The translations under genes were made by a program, and so were the position numbers. Positions 1 through 5,535 of a stretch of DNA of 8,200 nucleotides are shown one piece after another. Source of the DNA: Acidobacteriaceae bacterium (GTDB taxonomy: Bacteria; Acidobacteriota; Terriglobia; Terriglobales; Acidobacteriaceae). Where the stretch lies: NCBI GenBank assembly GCA_003156235.1, contig PMGP01000349.1:350-8549 (forward strand), in the 5' to 3' direction. The notes beneath the pieces are model-generated. The model was not told the origin of the DNA. It was given only the letters and a program-made list of their open reading frames with translations, and searched no databases. Position 1 is the first letter of the stretch; each line of letters starts with the position of its first letter.

Positions 1-245
1 TCTCCGTTTACCAGTGTAAATGCTGAGGGTTAAATGAGTGGAATGAAACTTGTTTGCGGCAATGAGGATGCGCGCCTCACCTTCGGCGCAGTTTCGTTGC
101 ACCTTCTCAAAAGCGAGACCCTCTCGGACAGTTCAGGATAGGTTCTGAGGCGCGGGCATCAGGCGTGTCAGCAGGCTGTGGCCAGCATGTGACCCGGATT
201 CGAGAAGTGGCCCACCCGCACGAATTTTCTATGAAGGGCGACGCT

Positions 246-470
246 TCACTCGGCCGGCTTGCGCCTCAGCAGCGGCGCTGCGAATGTGGCCATCGCCGCC
301 ACCACTACATTTGCCACCACCACAGGGAAGGCGTGGATGATCAAGCCGTAGATCACCCACAAGGTGGCCGCGCCCGCCTGCACGCGGCGCAACGACTTGG
401 CGCCTTTGCACAGGTAGGAACTGGCGAAGGCGGCGGTTGCGACCCATCCAATCCAGTCGAGTCTCATCAT
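246..470 (-). CDS. Small three-helix membrane protein, PQ-loop/SemiSWEET-like
   Basis: The 74-residue product begins MMRLDWIGWV and is almost entirely hydrophobic, with three likely membrane segments at about residues 5-20, 33-47 and 49-66. A short basic stretch (CKGAKSLRR, 21-29) lies between the first and second. That layout, with a tryptophan and an aromatic-glycine pair in helix 2 (LWVIYG, 38-43), resembles half-size PQ-loop or SemiSWEET/YgjV-like inner-membrane proteins; this is a resemblance, not an identification, and substrate and role are unknown. An upstream in-frame ATG would extend it into the phosphatase gene, but the start at 470 is preferred because its A is the last base of the phosphatase stop codon (TGATG), a classic coupling overlap. 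A second ATG follows immediately at 467. The C-terminus ends in a basic cluster, LLRRKPAE. It probably shares the transcript of the HAD gene. Confidence 0.62.
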   Translation of the reverse strand: MMRLDWIGWVATAAFASSYLCKGAKSLRRVQAGAATLWVIYGLIIHAFPVVVANVVVAAMATFAAPLLRRKPAE

Positions 471-1294
471 CAGGCCACCGCCCGAGCTGCCGCCGGCGCG
501 GCGCTGCTGATAGTCAGCGAGTCGGTTCGCACCTTGTCCCACTCCTGCAAGACCAGCCCGTGCTGCTCGAAGAAGGCGCGAATGCGGATCGAGTCCCACC
601 CGGCGATCTCCTCCAAAACAGGCACCAGCACACTCAGGGCATCCTCGCTGAGAATGGTGCGGCTGGCAATCGGCGTGATGTAGCGGTTCTCCGAGACTGC
701 GATGGTAAGCCCGGAGAGGCGATTCACATGCAGCATCACGTGCACGTCCGAGCTGCCGTCGCCCACGTAGACGATGCGATCATGGCCGACGCGCAGGTGG
801 TTGCGCAGCTCCTCCACCACCACCACCTTTCCGTAGCCCGCGGGGACGCGCACTATGGCTTCAATTTCTCCGCTGGCGGCGTAGTGAAAGCGTGTGCCGT
901 AGATGTGATCGGCGGGCACAATGCCCTCCAGCGCGGATTGAATCACCTCTTCGGGCGCGGCCGAAACCACGTAGAACTTGAAATGGTTGCCGTCCAGGTT
1001 CTCGAGAAGTTGCACGAGCAGGCGGATATTCTTTTTCAAGCGGATCCGCTTGCCGGCTTCGACCAGGTGATGCTTGCGAACGCGCCGGAATTCCGGGTCG
1101 TGCAGCAACAGATAGGCCAGCTCTCCGCCCTGCTGCACCATGTGGATGCGCGACAGGCCGGCGATGCGCTCCTCGAATCCTGAGAGGCCCAGCAGATCGC
1201 TCAGCACAATTCCTGAATCGTTGAAGCTCAGCGTCTGATCGAAATCGCTGACCAGCAGAAATTCCCTTGCAATTCGTCCGCTATCTGGTTCCAT
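470..1294 (-). CDS. HAD-superfamily phosphatase (HAD-IB, phosphoserine phosphatase-like)
   Basis: The 274-residue cytoplasmic protein carries all four HAD motifs. Motif I is DFDQT at 17-21, with nucleophile Asp17 and acid/base Asp19. Motif II is the serine of VVSAAP (Ser111), motif III the lysine of GYGK (Lys156), and motif IV GDGSSD at 178-183. A helical cap probably lies between motifs I and II (about 28-95). The arrangement fits subclass IB phosphomonoesterases such as phosphoserine phosphatase and MtnX-like enzymes. The family removes phosphate from small metabolites using Mg2+ and an aspartyl-phosphate intermediate; the substrate here cannot be read from sequence. The start is ATG at 1294 because an excellent Shine-Dalgarno sits five bases upstream; an in-frame start at 1348 would place that site inside the gene. 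The last codon overlaps the small membrane-protein gene, so the two are likely co-translated. The C-terminal tail (about 264-274) is alanine-rich and probably disordered. Confidence 0.85.
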   Translation of the reverse strand: MEPDSGRIAREFLLVSDFDQTLSFNDSGIVLSDLLGLSGFEERIAGLSRIHMVQQGGELAYLLLHDPEFRRVRKHHLVEAGKRIRLKKNIRLLVQLLENLDGNHFKFYVVSAAPEEVIQSALEGIVPADHIYGTRFHYAASGEIEAIVRVPAGYGKVVVVEELRNHLRVGHDRIVYVGDGSSDVHVMLHVNRLSGLTIAVSENRYITPIASRTILSEDALSVLVPVLEEIAGWDSIRIRAFFEQHGLVLQEWDKVRTDSLTISSAAPAAARAVA

Positions 1295-1299
1295 ATACA

Positions 1300-1307
1300 C
1301 TCCTCCT
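1300..1307 (-). promoter_or_regulatory. Strong Shine-Dalgarno of the HAD phosphatase gene
   Basis: The minus strand reads AGGAGGAG, followed by TGTAT and then the ATG at 1294. The near-perfect anti-16S match with five-base spacing fixes the translation start and argues against the longer frame beginning at 1348. Confidence 0.8.
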
Positions 1308-1411
1308 GATGCAGTTTTCCTATCTCGTTCGAAGGGGTTGACGGGCAATTGGCTGAGGTTTAGGCGTAGTGGAAATCGGCTATCATCGCCGTTACTAGAT
1401 TGCTACCAGTC

Positions 1412-1428
1412 TAACATTTTAGATGTTA
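1412..1428. promoter_or_regulatory. Inverted repeat TAACAT-N5-ATGTTA, possible operator
   Basis: Two perfect 6-bp arms (1412-1417 and 1423-1428) are separated by TTTAG in an AT-rich patch of the spacer between the minus-strand HAD gene and the plus-strand antitoxin locus. It lies about 118 bp upstream of the HAD start codon, where a promoter or operator is expected, but no convincing -35/-10 pair can be picked on the minus strand. It could bind a dimeric regulator; which one is unknown. Confidence 0.3.
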
Positions 1429-1455
1429 CGGATCCGTGAAGGATGCAGTCGCGAA

Positions 1456-1473
1456 CATGAGATTCGTCTCATG
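1456..1473. repeat. 7-bp inverted repeat with TTCG loop
   Basis: CATGAGA (1456-1462) and TCTCATG (1467-1473) are perfect complements around a TTCG loop. As RNA it would form a short hairpin with a UUCG tetraloop. It lies about 23 bp upstream of the antitoxin -35 box and in the upstream region of the HAD gene. It could be an operator half, part of a 5' leader on the minus strand, or chance; there is no T tract to support a terminator. Confidence 0.3.
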
Positions 1474-1495
1474 CTGGCGACGCACAGGAGGACGC

Positions 1496-1524
1496 TTGAC
1501 ATAGATTCGTTTATAAACGATAAT
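1496..1524 (+). promoter_or_regulatory. Sigma70-type promoter of the toxin-antitoxin locus
   Basis: A consensus -35 box TTGACA (1496-1501) and a -10 box GATAAT (1519-1524; consensus TATAAT) are separated by exactly 17 bp. The remnant toxin start codon follows at 1531, so any leader would be almost absent. This is the best promoter-like sequence in the window. Its spacer contains a palindrome, annotated separately, consistent with repression by the antitoxin encoded downstream. Confidence 0.75.
1507..1520. promoter_or_regulatory. 14-bp perfect palindrome, probable antitoxin operator
   Basis: TCGTTTATAAACGA is perfectly self-complementary, fills the later part of the promoter spacer and overlaps the first two bases of the -10 box. 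Helix-turn-helix antitoxins of HigA/RelB-type modules usually bind palindromes in exactly this place and repress their own operon. The position and symmetry are seen directly; binding by the 1601-1900 product is inferred. Confidence 0.55.
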
Positions 1525-1530
1525 TCAATC

Positions 1531-1596
1531 ATGTACGAGATTCGCCATTACCTGACGCGAAGCGAGAAAGACCTCTTCATGGAATGGGGAGGGTAG
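1531..1596 (+). pseudogene. Truncated RelE/HigB-type toxin remnant (addiction-module killer protein)
   Basis: The 21-codon frame from ATG 1531 to TAG 1594 encodes a peptide beginning MYEIRHYLTRSEKDLFMEW, then two glycines. This matches the usual N-terminus of the RelE/HigB-like 'addiction module killer protein' group (HI1419 type), which commonly opens with a MYEI-R-Y-T-G-D-F-EW pattern and runs to roughly 100 residues. Here everything after the first helix is missing: the antitoxin start codon comes four bases after the stop, so there is no room for the RNA-cleaving core. An internal deletion that joined codon 19 or so to the toxin end or antitoxin leader is the simplest explanation. It keeps the promoter and correct spacing. 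A functional peptide cannot be excluded, but toxicity is very unlikely. Confidence 0.65.
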
Positions 1597-1600
1597 GGGA

Positions 1601-1900
1601 ATGAGAGACAGAAACCACGACGAAGCCATGGCGGAGGAGTTCAAGCAGGATCCTGCCTACGCGCTGGAGTTGTTGAACGAGATTCTTGCAGATGGCGAAC
1701 AGGGCGAATTGCTCATCGCTCTGCGCCAGATGGCCAAGGCCTTTGGCGGCGTTCAAAGTGTGGCGGAAAAGGCCAACCTCAATCCCACGCAACTCTACCG
1801 CACATTATCTGAAGAGGGCAATCCGGAACTGCGCAGCCTCTCCGCAATTCTCAAAGCCATGGGCCTGAGGCTTGCCGTCGAACGCGTTCGTGCAGCTTGA
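1601..1900 (+). CDS. HigA-like antitoxin (addiction module antidote protein, HI1420 type)
   Basis: The 99-residue protein has an acidic helical N-terminal half (to about 48) and a Cro/C1-type helix-turn-helix at about 50-87, including GGVQSVAEKANLNPTQLYR and the signature GNPELRSLSAILKAMGLRL. These are hallmarks of the antidote proteins paired with RelE/HigB-like killer proteins, which neutralise the toxin and repress their own promoter. Family members are about 95-105 residues, so it looks complete. The purine-rich run GGGGAGGGTAGGGGA ends just before ATG 1601 and gives an ample Shine-Dalgarno. The adjacent toxin is reduced to 21 codons, so this is an orphan antitoxin whose remaining job may be autorepression, regulation elsewhere, or protection against a related toxin. 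Confidence 0.88.
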   Translation: MRDRNHDEAMAEEFKQDPAYALELLNEILADGEQGELLIALRQMAKAFGGVQSVAEKANLNPTQLYRTLSEEGNPELRSLSAILKAMGLRLAVERVRAA

Positions 1901-1946
1901 GTTTCTGGTGGAAACTGTTTGAGGAGGTTCGTGGTCTCCCCCATCT

Positions 1947-1962
1947 CAAAATCGAGATTTTG
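1947..1962. terminator. Hairpin between convergent genes, weak terminator candidate
   Basis: CAAAATC (1947-1953) and GATTTTG (1956-1962) are perfect complements with only GA between them; ATCTC/GAGAT offers an alternative pairing. The element sits in the 92-bp gap where the plus-strand antitoxin and minus-strand thioredoxin-like gene converge, where a bidirectional terminator would be useful. The two-base loop, AT-rich stem and lack of a clear T run make it weak. Confidence 0.25.
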
Positions 1963-1992
1963 GGCACTCGTCACTCGCCGGATTCACATCAG

Positions 1993-2799
1993 CTATTCCT
2001 TGCGATTCAAATTGTTCTCCACTACCTTCGTCATATCTCCAGTTTCTCCGCCGCCAACCATGATCAGCGCGACCTCCCCATCCGGCTGAATCAATACCAG
2101 TGCAGGCAATTCGGCAAAATAGTCAACCGCGCTCACTCCCAACTGGATCGGCAAGGGCGACATATAGTTCATCGCGGCGACCGGAATCTTGATTTGAAAA
2201 TGCTCCATCAACTCCTGAACCGCTTTCGGCTTGTAATCCATCTCAACTGCCACCACCGCCATTCGGTCCTTCTCCTTCTCGGCCAGCGAGAGAACTTCCG
2301 GCAGCCTCTCGACGGAAGGAGCGCACCATGAGGCGCCGAAATCAATCAGAACCCATTTGCCTTTGAACTGCTCTAGCGTTATTGTTCCGGTGTTGATTGA
2401 TTCAAACTCCACGTCGGGTGCACTGAATCCCTTCGCCACGTGCGCAAATGGCTTTGCCCCAACCGGCGAGTAATCCTGCGTGGGAATTTGGCGCAGTGCA
2501 ATCTCCTGGCCGAACTCCATCCGTTTAATGTAAGCCTTAATACCGCGCCGATACCCCTCGTTCAAATAACTGGCCATTTGCATCGGTCCGGTTTCAGCTG
2601 CATTCTTCCCGTCGATTCGGATGATCAAATCGTCCTTCATCAGATTCCAGTGAATCGGCCCGGGCTTTTTCTCCTGCACACGCCATCCGTGTTCCTCATG
2701 AACAAGCGCAATATTCGCTACCACCACAACAGGTTGAGGGTGCGCTGCGGCATACTGAGCGGCAAGAACCAACATTGGAAGCAATAACAAATATTTCAT
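1993..2799 (-). CDS. Exported PDZ-like plus thioredoxin-fold (TlpA/AhpC-like) protein with CxxS site
   Basis: The 268-residue product has a Sec signal peptide (MKYLLLLPMLVLAAQYAAA, likely cut after Ala19). A PDZ-like region follows at about 38-105, including LIIRIDGKNAAETG. A thioredoxin fold occupies about 125-268, with WVLIDFGASWCAPSVERLPE and a probable cis-proline in ELPALVLI (Pro232). This resembles TlpA/ResA-type periplasmic proteins. The expected WCxxC is WCAPS: Cys159 is present but the second cysteine is Ser162, and no other cysteine exists in the mature chain. It cannot form an internal active-site disulfide and is more likely a monothiol exchanger, chaperone-like or inactive protein. 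The start at 2799 is chosen because it opens the signal peptide and follows AAGGAG by about 12 bases; an in-frame ATG at 2859 has no such site. It lies 103 bp downstream of the acyl-CoA ligase on the same strand and may or may not share its transcript. Confidence 0.8.
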   Translation of the reverse strand: MKYLLLLPMLVLAAQYAAAHPQPVVVVANIALVHEEHGWRVQEKKPGPIHWNLMKDDLIIRIDGKNAAETGPMQMASYLNEGYRRGIKAYIKRMEFGQEIALRQIPTQDYSPVGAKPFAHVAKGFSAPDVEFESINTGTITLEQFKGKWVLIDFGASWCAPSVERLPEVLSLAEKEKDRMAVVAVEMDYKPKAVQELMEHFQIKIPVAAMNYMSPLPIQLGVSAVDYFAELPALVLIQPDGEVALIMVGGGETGDMTKVVENNLNRKE

Positions 2800-2902
2800 T
2801 TCAACCGTAATCTCCTTTTCGACCCAGAGTCCCTGCTTCTGACATCCCCAGATCTCCATTTTGAGACCTGAAAATCACGCCCTACACTTTGCACCTCAAT
2901 CT

Positions 2903-4540
2903 CTACGCCGTAGCCGCGTCCGCCACCGACTGCAATCCCCGCGCCTCAATCTCGAATTCGCGAATCTTGTACTTTTGTATTTTGCCGCTGAGGGTGATCG
3001 GGAACTCGGTGACGAAGCGAACGTGTTCGGGAACCTTGTAGTATGCGATCTGCCCTTTGCAGAATTCTTTGATCTCTTCTTCGGTGGCTTCGACGCCCGG
3101 CTTCAAACGCACCCAGGCAGCAACGATTTCGCCCAGCCGCGCGCTGGGAATGCCGACCACCTGCGCCTCGCTCACCTTGGGATGGGTGTAGAGAAACTCC
3201 TCGACCTCGCGCGGATAGATATTTTCTCCGCCGCGAATAATCACGTCGCGGGAGCGGCCGGTGAGGTGAATGCAGCCGTCCTTGCGCATCATGCCCAGGT
3301 CGCCGGTATAGAGCCAGCCGTCTTTCTTGATGACCAACGCGGTGGCTTCGGGATCGCCGTCGTAGCCCTTCATCAAGGTGAATCCGTGCACGCAGATTTC
3401 GCCCTGCTGGCCGATGGGCACAACGTCGCCCGTTTCGCGCGAAACAATCTTGATCTCCGTCTGGGGCATGGCGCGGCCCACTGTGTTGACGCGAACCTCG
3501 ATGGAGTCGCCGGCGTCGCTCATGGTCACCACCGGCGAGGTCTCCGTCTGGCCGTAAGCAATGACCAGTTCGCCAATGTGCATCTCGTTCATCACGCGCT
3601 TCATCAGTTCGATGGGGCAAGGCGCGCCGCTCATCATGCCGGTGCGCAGGCTGGTCAGATCGAAGCTGGAGAACTCGGGCAGCGCAAACTCGGCGACGTA
3701 CATGGCCGGAACCCCGTAGACCGAGGTCCCCCGCTCTTGCTGGATCGCTTGCAGCGTGGTGTGCGCATCGAAGGTCCAGTTGGGCAGAATCAACGCCGCG
3801 CCGGAGTTCAGCGCGCTCATGGTGCCGATCACGCAGCCGTAGCAATGAAAAAACGGCATGGGCATCACGATCTTGTCGATTTCGCTGTAGTGAAAACCCT
3901 GCGCCAGGAATTGCCCGTCGTTCACAATGTTATGGTGCGAGAGCATCACGCCCTTGGGCATCCCAGTGGTCCCGCTGGTGTACTGGATGTTGGCCACATC
4001 GTCCACGGCGACATGATCGGGCAAGCGTCCCTCGGCGTCCAGCAGCGCCGGCCACTCGGGCGAATCGAAGTAGATAGTATGTTCCAGCTCGAGCGTCAAC
4101 CCGTGGCGCGCGCGGGCAAGAATCTCCTCGTAATCGGCGTACTTGTCCTTGTGCCACAGAAACAGCGCCTTCATGCGCGAGCGGGTCAGCGTGTACTGCA
4201 ACTCGAACGAGCGGTAGGCCGGGTTCACGTTCACCAGCGCCGCTCCGGAGCGCGCGCAGCCCATGTGCATCATCAACCATTCGATGCAGTTCCTGGACCA
4301 CAGGCCCACGCGGTCTCCCCGGCGAATGCCCAGCGACCAGAGTCCGCGCGCCACGCGGTCGGCGGCGTCGCTCAATTCCGCCCAGGTCATGCGTTTGGAC
4401 TGGTGGAGCGAAGCCACGGCCAGGTTGCCGGGATAGCGGCTGGCGGTGCGATGCAGCAGATCTCCAACGGTCAGTTCGAGGAGAGCGCGGTTGGGGCCGC
4501 GTGAATAACTCAGTGTACAAATGTCTTCATCAACTGGCAT
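2903..4540 (-). CDS. AMP-forming fatty-acyl-CoA synthetase (acyl-CoA ligase, FadD-like)
   Basis: The 545-residue enzyme belongs to the adenylate-forming (ANL) superfamily. Visible motifs, numbered from the ATG at 4540, are the P-loop YTSGTTGMPKG (187-197), the adenine-binding YGQTET (329-334), YTGDLG (411-416), the hinge segment RSRDVIIRGGENIYP (429-443) and the catalytic lysine in LSGKIQKYKIRE (Lys520). These imply ATP-dependent activation of a carboxylate to an acyl-adenylate and transfer to CoA. Overall pattern and length match medium- to long-chain acyl-CoA synthetases, so entry of fatty acids into beta-oxidation or lipid synthesis is the likely role; the exact substrate is not readable. 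No signal peptide or membrane span is seen. The start is uncertain: ATG 4540 gives the normal family length, while an in-frame GTG at 4576 would add 12 residues; neither has a good Shine-Dalgarno. The gene is intact. Confidence 0.9.
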   Translation of the reverse strand: MPVDEDICTLSYSRGPNRALLELTVGDLLHRTASRYPGNLAVASLHQSKRMTWAELSDAADRVARGLWSLGIRRGDRVGLWSRNCIEWLMMHMGCARSGAALVNVNPAYRSFELQYTLTRSRMKALFLWHKDKYADYEEILARARHGLTLELEHTIYFDSPEWPALLDAEGRLPDHVAVDDVANIQYTSGTTGMPKGVMLSHHNIVNDGQFLAQGFHYSEIDKIVMPMPFFHCYGCVIGTMSALNSGAALILPNWTFDAHTTLQAIQQERGTSVYGVPAMYVAEFALPEFSSFDLTSLRTGMMSGAPCPIELMKRVMNEMHIGELVIAYGQTETSPVVTMSDAGDSIEVRVNTVGRAMPQTEIKIVSRETGDVVPIGQQGEICVHGFTLMKGYDGDPEATALVIKKDGWLYTGDLGMMRKDGCIHLTGRSRDVIIRGGENIYPREVEEFLYTHPKVSEAQVVGIPSARLGEIVAAWVRLKPGVEATEEEIKEFCKGQIAYYKVPEHVRFVTEFPITLSGKIQKYKIREFEIEARGLQSVADAATA

Positions 4541-4575
4541 GGCTTTGTTTTTTTCAACGGATAAGGCAGTGTACA
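4511..4575. promoter_or_regulatory. Two TGTACACTG sites flanking the ligase start
   Basis: The 9-mer CAGTGTACA occurs at 4511-4519 and 4567-4575, 56 bp apart and in the same orientation, on either side of the ATG at 4540. The upstream copy lies in the 8-bp palindrome GTGTACAC (4569-4576), which coincides with the alternative GTG start. Such pairs can be operator sites for a regulator of acyl-CoA metabolism, but the inner copy is in coding sequence and may be coincidental. Confidence 0.25.
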
Positions 4576-4639
4576 CCCGCGGGGCAGGCTAAAAAGTGTG
4601 ACCCGGACCACAAATATCATTGGGCTGGCGCAGGCCGGG

Positions 4640-4830
4640 CGAATCGCTAGGGATCCTCTGAACAAGTCTTTGTTGCAGTCCAAAATTCCCTCAGGGGCTA
4701 AAGCCCGCGCTCGCATTGATGCATTTGCGGCGCGACTGAAGTCGTGCCCTGACGCTTCTTGCGACGACGAATGAGTTTTTCCGCAAGCTGTGAAGCCGTA
4801 CCCTTTCAAAACTTGGCTTTCACCACAGAC
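4640..4830. repeat. Palindrome-rich dispersed repeat (acidobacterial-type intergenic element)
   Basis: This stretch, within the roughly 360-bp spacer between divergent genes, has no credible coding frame. Its core, about 4688-4754, contains two hairpins: GGGCT-AA-AGCCC (4695-4706) and GCGCGACT-GA-AGTCGTGC (4730-4747, one G-U pair as RNA). The flanking CCCTCAGGGG and GTGCCCTGA segments look like element boundaries. I recall very similar sequences recurring between genes in acidobacterial genomes, often mistranslated as peptides with GHDFSRAAN and ALAPEG; that is memory, not a search result. The edges at 4640 and 4830 are approximate and only the two hairpins are directly supported. The rest of the spacer (4577-4640) shows no recognisable feature apart from a possible weak ligase promoter. 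Confidence 0.55.
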
Positions 4831-4846
4831 TGCTGAACTTGCCTCT

Positions 4847-4858
4847 CGTGTAAACACG
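4847..4858. promoter_or_regulatory. Short perfect inverted repeat upstream of the CPCC gene
   Basis: CGTGT-AA-ACACG is perfectly symmetric and lies 41 bp before the CPCC start codon, near where a promoter or operator would be. No clear -35/-10 pair accompanies it, so function is speculative. Confidence 0.2.
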
Positions 4859-4899
4859 CAGGCCGTTGTTGCCGTCCAATCTTCATGAGGGAAGCGCTG

Positions 4900-5142
4900 A
4901 TGGCCAGTTTTCGTTGCCCATGTTGCGGATACAAGACGCTGGACGCGCCCGAAGCGCTGGCCCTGTGTCCCGTCTGCTGGTGGGAGGATGATGGCCAGGA
5001 GGATGGCGACGCCTCCGAAGTCCGGCTGACGGTGAATGGAACCCTCAGCCTGGCTGAGGCCCGTGCCCACTTCGCCCAATGCGGCGCGGCCCATCCCCGA
5101 TTCCTTCCTTACGTGCGCAAGCCCCAGCTCACGGAGCAGTAA
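4900..5142 (+). CDS. CPCC-family cysteine-rich (zinc-ribbon-like) protein
   Basis: The 80-residue cytoplasmic protein opens MASFRCPCCGYKTL and continues with CPVCWWEDDG, giving paired CPxC motifs at about residues 6-9 and 23-26 that should bind one zinc ion. The tail (SLAEARAHFAQCGAAHPRF, then LPYVRKP) matches the conserved C-terminal half of the CPCC family (the cysteine-rich CPCC domain in Pfam), small proteins of unknown biochemical role sometimes found near toxin, immunity or stress genes. Length is normal for the family. ATG 4900 is preferred over the in-frame ATG at 4885 because GAGGGAAG lies nine bases upstream of it and conserved sequence begins right after it. It stands alone between two repeat-bearing spacers, divergent from the ligase and about 390 bp before tig, so context gives no clue to its job. 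Confidence 0.85.
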   Translation: MASFRCPCCGYKTLDAPEALALCPVCWWEDDGQEDGDASEVRLTVNGTLSLAEARAHFAQCGAAHPRFLPYVRKPQLTEQ

Positions 5143-5161
5143 CCGGGGTTCCCACGGATTC

Positions 5162-5242
5162 GGGGCCCCCGGCGACATGGGGTCCCCAACGAGCGATTGT
5201 TGCTCGTTGGGGTGTGGGATGCGATCTTTGCTCGCTGGGGTG
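5162..5242. repeat. Hairpin and direct-repeat cluster downstream of the CPCC gene
   Basis: The segment starts with palindromes GGGGCCCCC (5162-5170) and GGGGTCCCC (5179-5187). An 11-bp perfect stem follows: CCCCAACGAGC (5184-5194), a 7-base loop, and its complement at 5202-5212. A 22-bp block at 5193-5214 recurs at 5221-5242 with 19 of 22 matches (28-bp period), and a more degenerate GTGGGGTGG echo appears near 5262. The stem could stop transcription from the CPCC gene, but no T run follows it. The mix of direct and inverted copies looks more like a dispersed intergenic repeat than a simple terminator. Confidence 0.55.
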
Positions 5243-5535
5243 AACAGACAGGTCTTCGTTCGTGGGGTGGAGTATTGCCCATCTTGGCACTGGAGTGCCT
5301 TTCCCGGTGCCTCCTGGCGCTTAAACTGGCCCGGCCGTTTGACCCTGCCAGCAAACCCTCATACCATGAGGGTAGGGATTTCCCTCATCCGCGCGGGGCT
5401 CGAGTGCCCGTGGCGGCAGCCGGTAGCTGCAATCTGCTGATAAGACGGCAGTTTTTCAGCCTTGAATCTCGTTTTTTTGCCCTGAAACAGGCAGTTTATC
5501 CCCCACTCTGGCATCTTGTTTGGCGCGCACAGCGC
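5243..5535. other. Non-coding spacer upstream of tig
   Basis: About 290 bases, part of a 393-bp gap. One frame stays open from 5197 into tig, but its translation is rich in Trp, Arg and Pro and unlike trigger factor, so it is read as untranslated. The stretch holds a CCTG-AAA-CAGG mini-hairpin near 5481-5491, T-rich patches at 5452-5456 and 5471-5478, and two GGCAGTTT copies 42 bp apart (5448 and 5490). A promoter for the tig-clp cluster is expected here, but no convincing -35/-10 pair was found. Confidence 0.4.

Noticed and set aside
1..136. An open minus-strand frame running off the left edge
   Set aside because: It has no recognisable motif, no good start with a Shine-Dalgarno, and is short. 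It could be the 5' part of a gene or non-coding repeat DNA; the window does not allow a decision. The 1-245 stretch is therefore left without a gene. A TTTAC-CAGT-GTAAA inverted repeat at 7-20 is too small to interpret.
188..198. TGTGACCCGGA shared with 4597-4607
   Set aside because: The 11-bp match between two spacers may mark another dispersed repeat, but the flanks do not align, so it is not enough to annotate.
437..1183. Plus-strand open frames overlapping the HAD gene (also 165-683)
   Set aside because: They run antisense to the HAD phosphatase and membrane-protein genes and have no motif support; the minus strand has HAD motifs and a strong Shine-Dalgarno.
2861..4504. A 547-codon open frame on the plus strand
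   Set aside because: It is exactly antisense to the acyl-CoA ligase, whose motifs are unmistakable. The plus-strand translation is His/Arg/Ala-rich without any family motif, as expected from codon bias in GC-rich DNA.
4650..4670. Possible insertion-sequence end near GGATCCTCTGAACAAGTC
   Set aside because: It faintly resembles some IS termini, but no transposase, matching inverted end or target duplication is visible.
4510..5178. A 222-codon minus-strand frame across the ligase start and CPCC gene
   Set aside because: It runs through the palindromic repeat and antisense to a well-supported CPCC protein; its GHDFSRAAN-like segment is a translated repeat, not a domain.
5197..5535. N-terminal extension of trigger factor back to 5197
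   Set aside because: It would start at a TTG inside the hairpin repeat, and its translation does not resemble any trigger factor segment.
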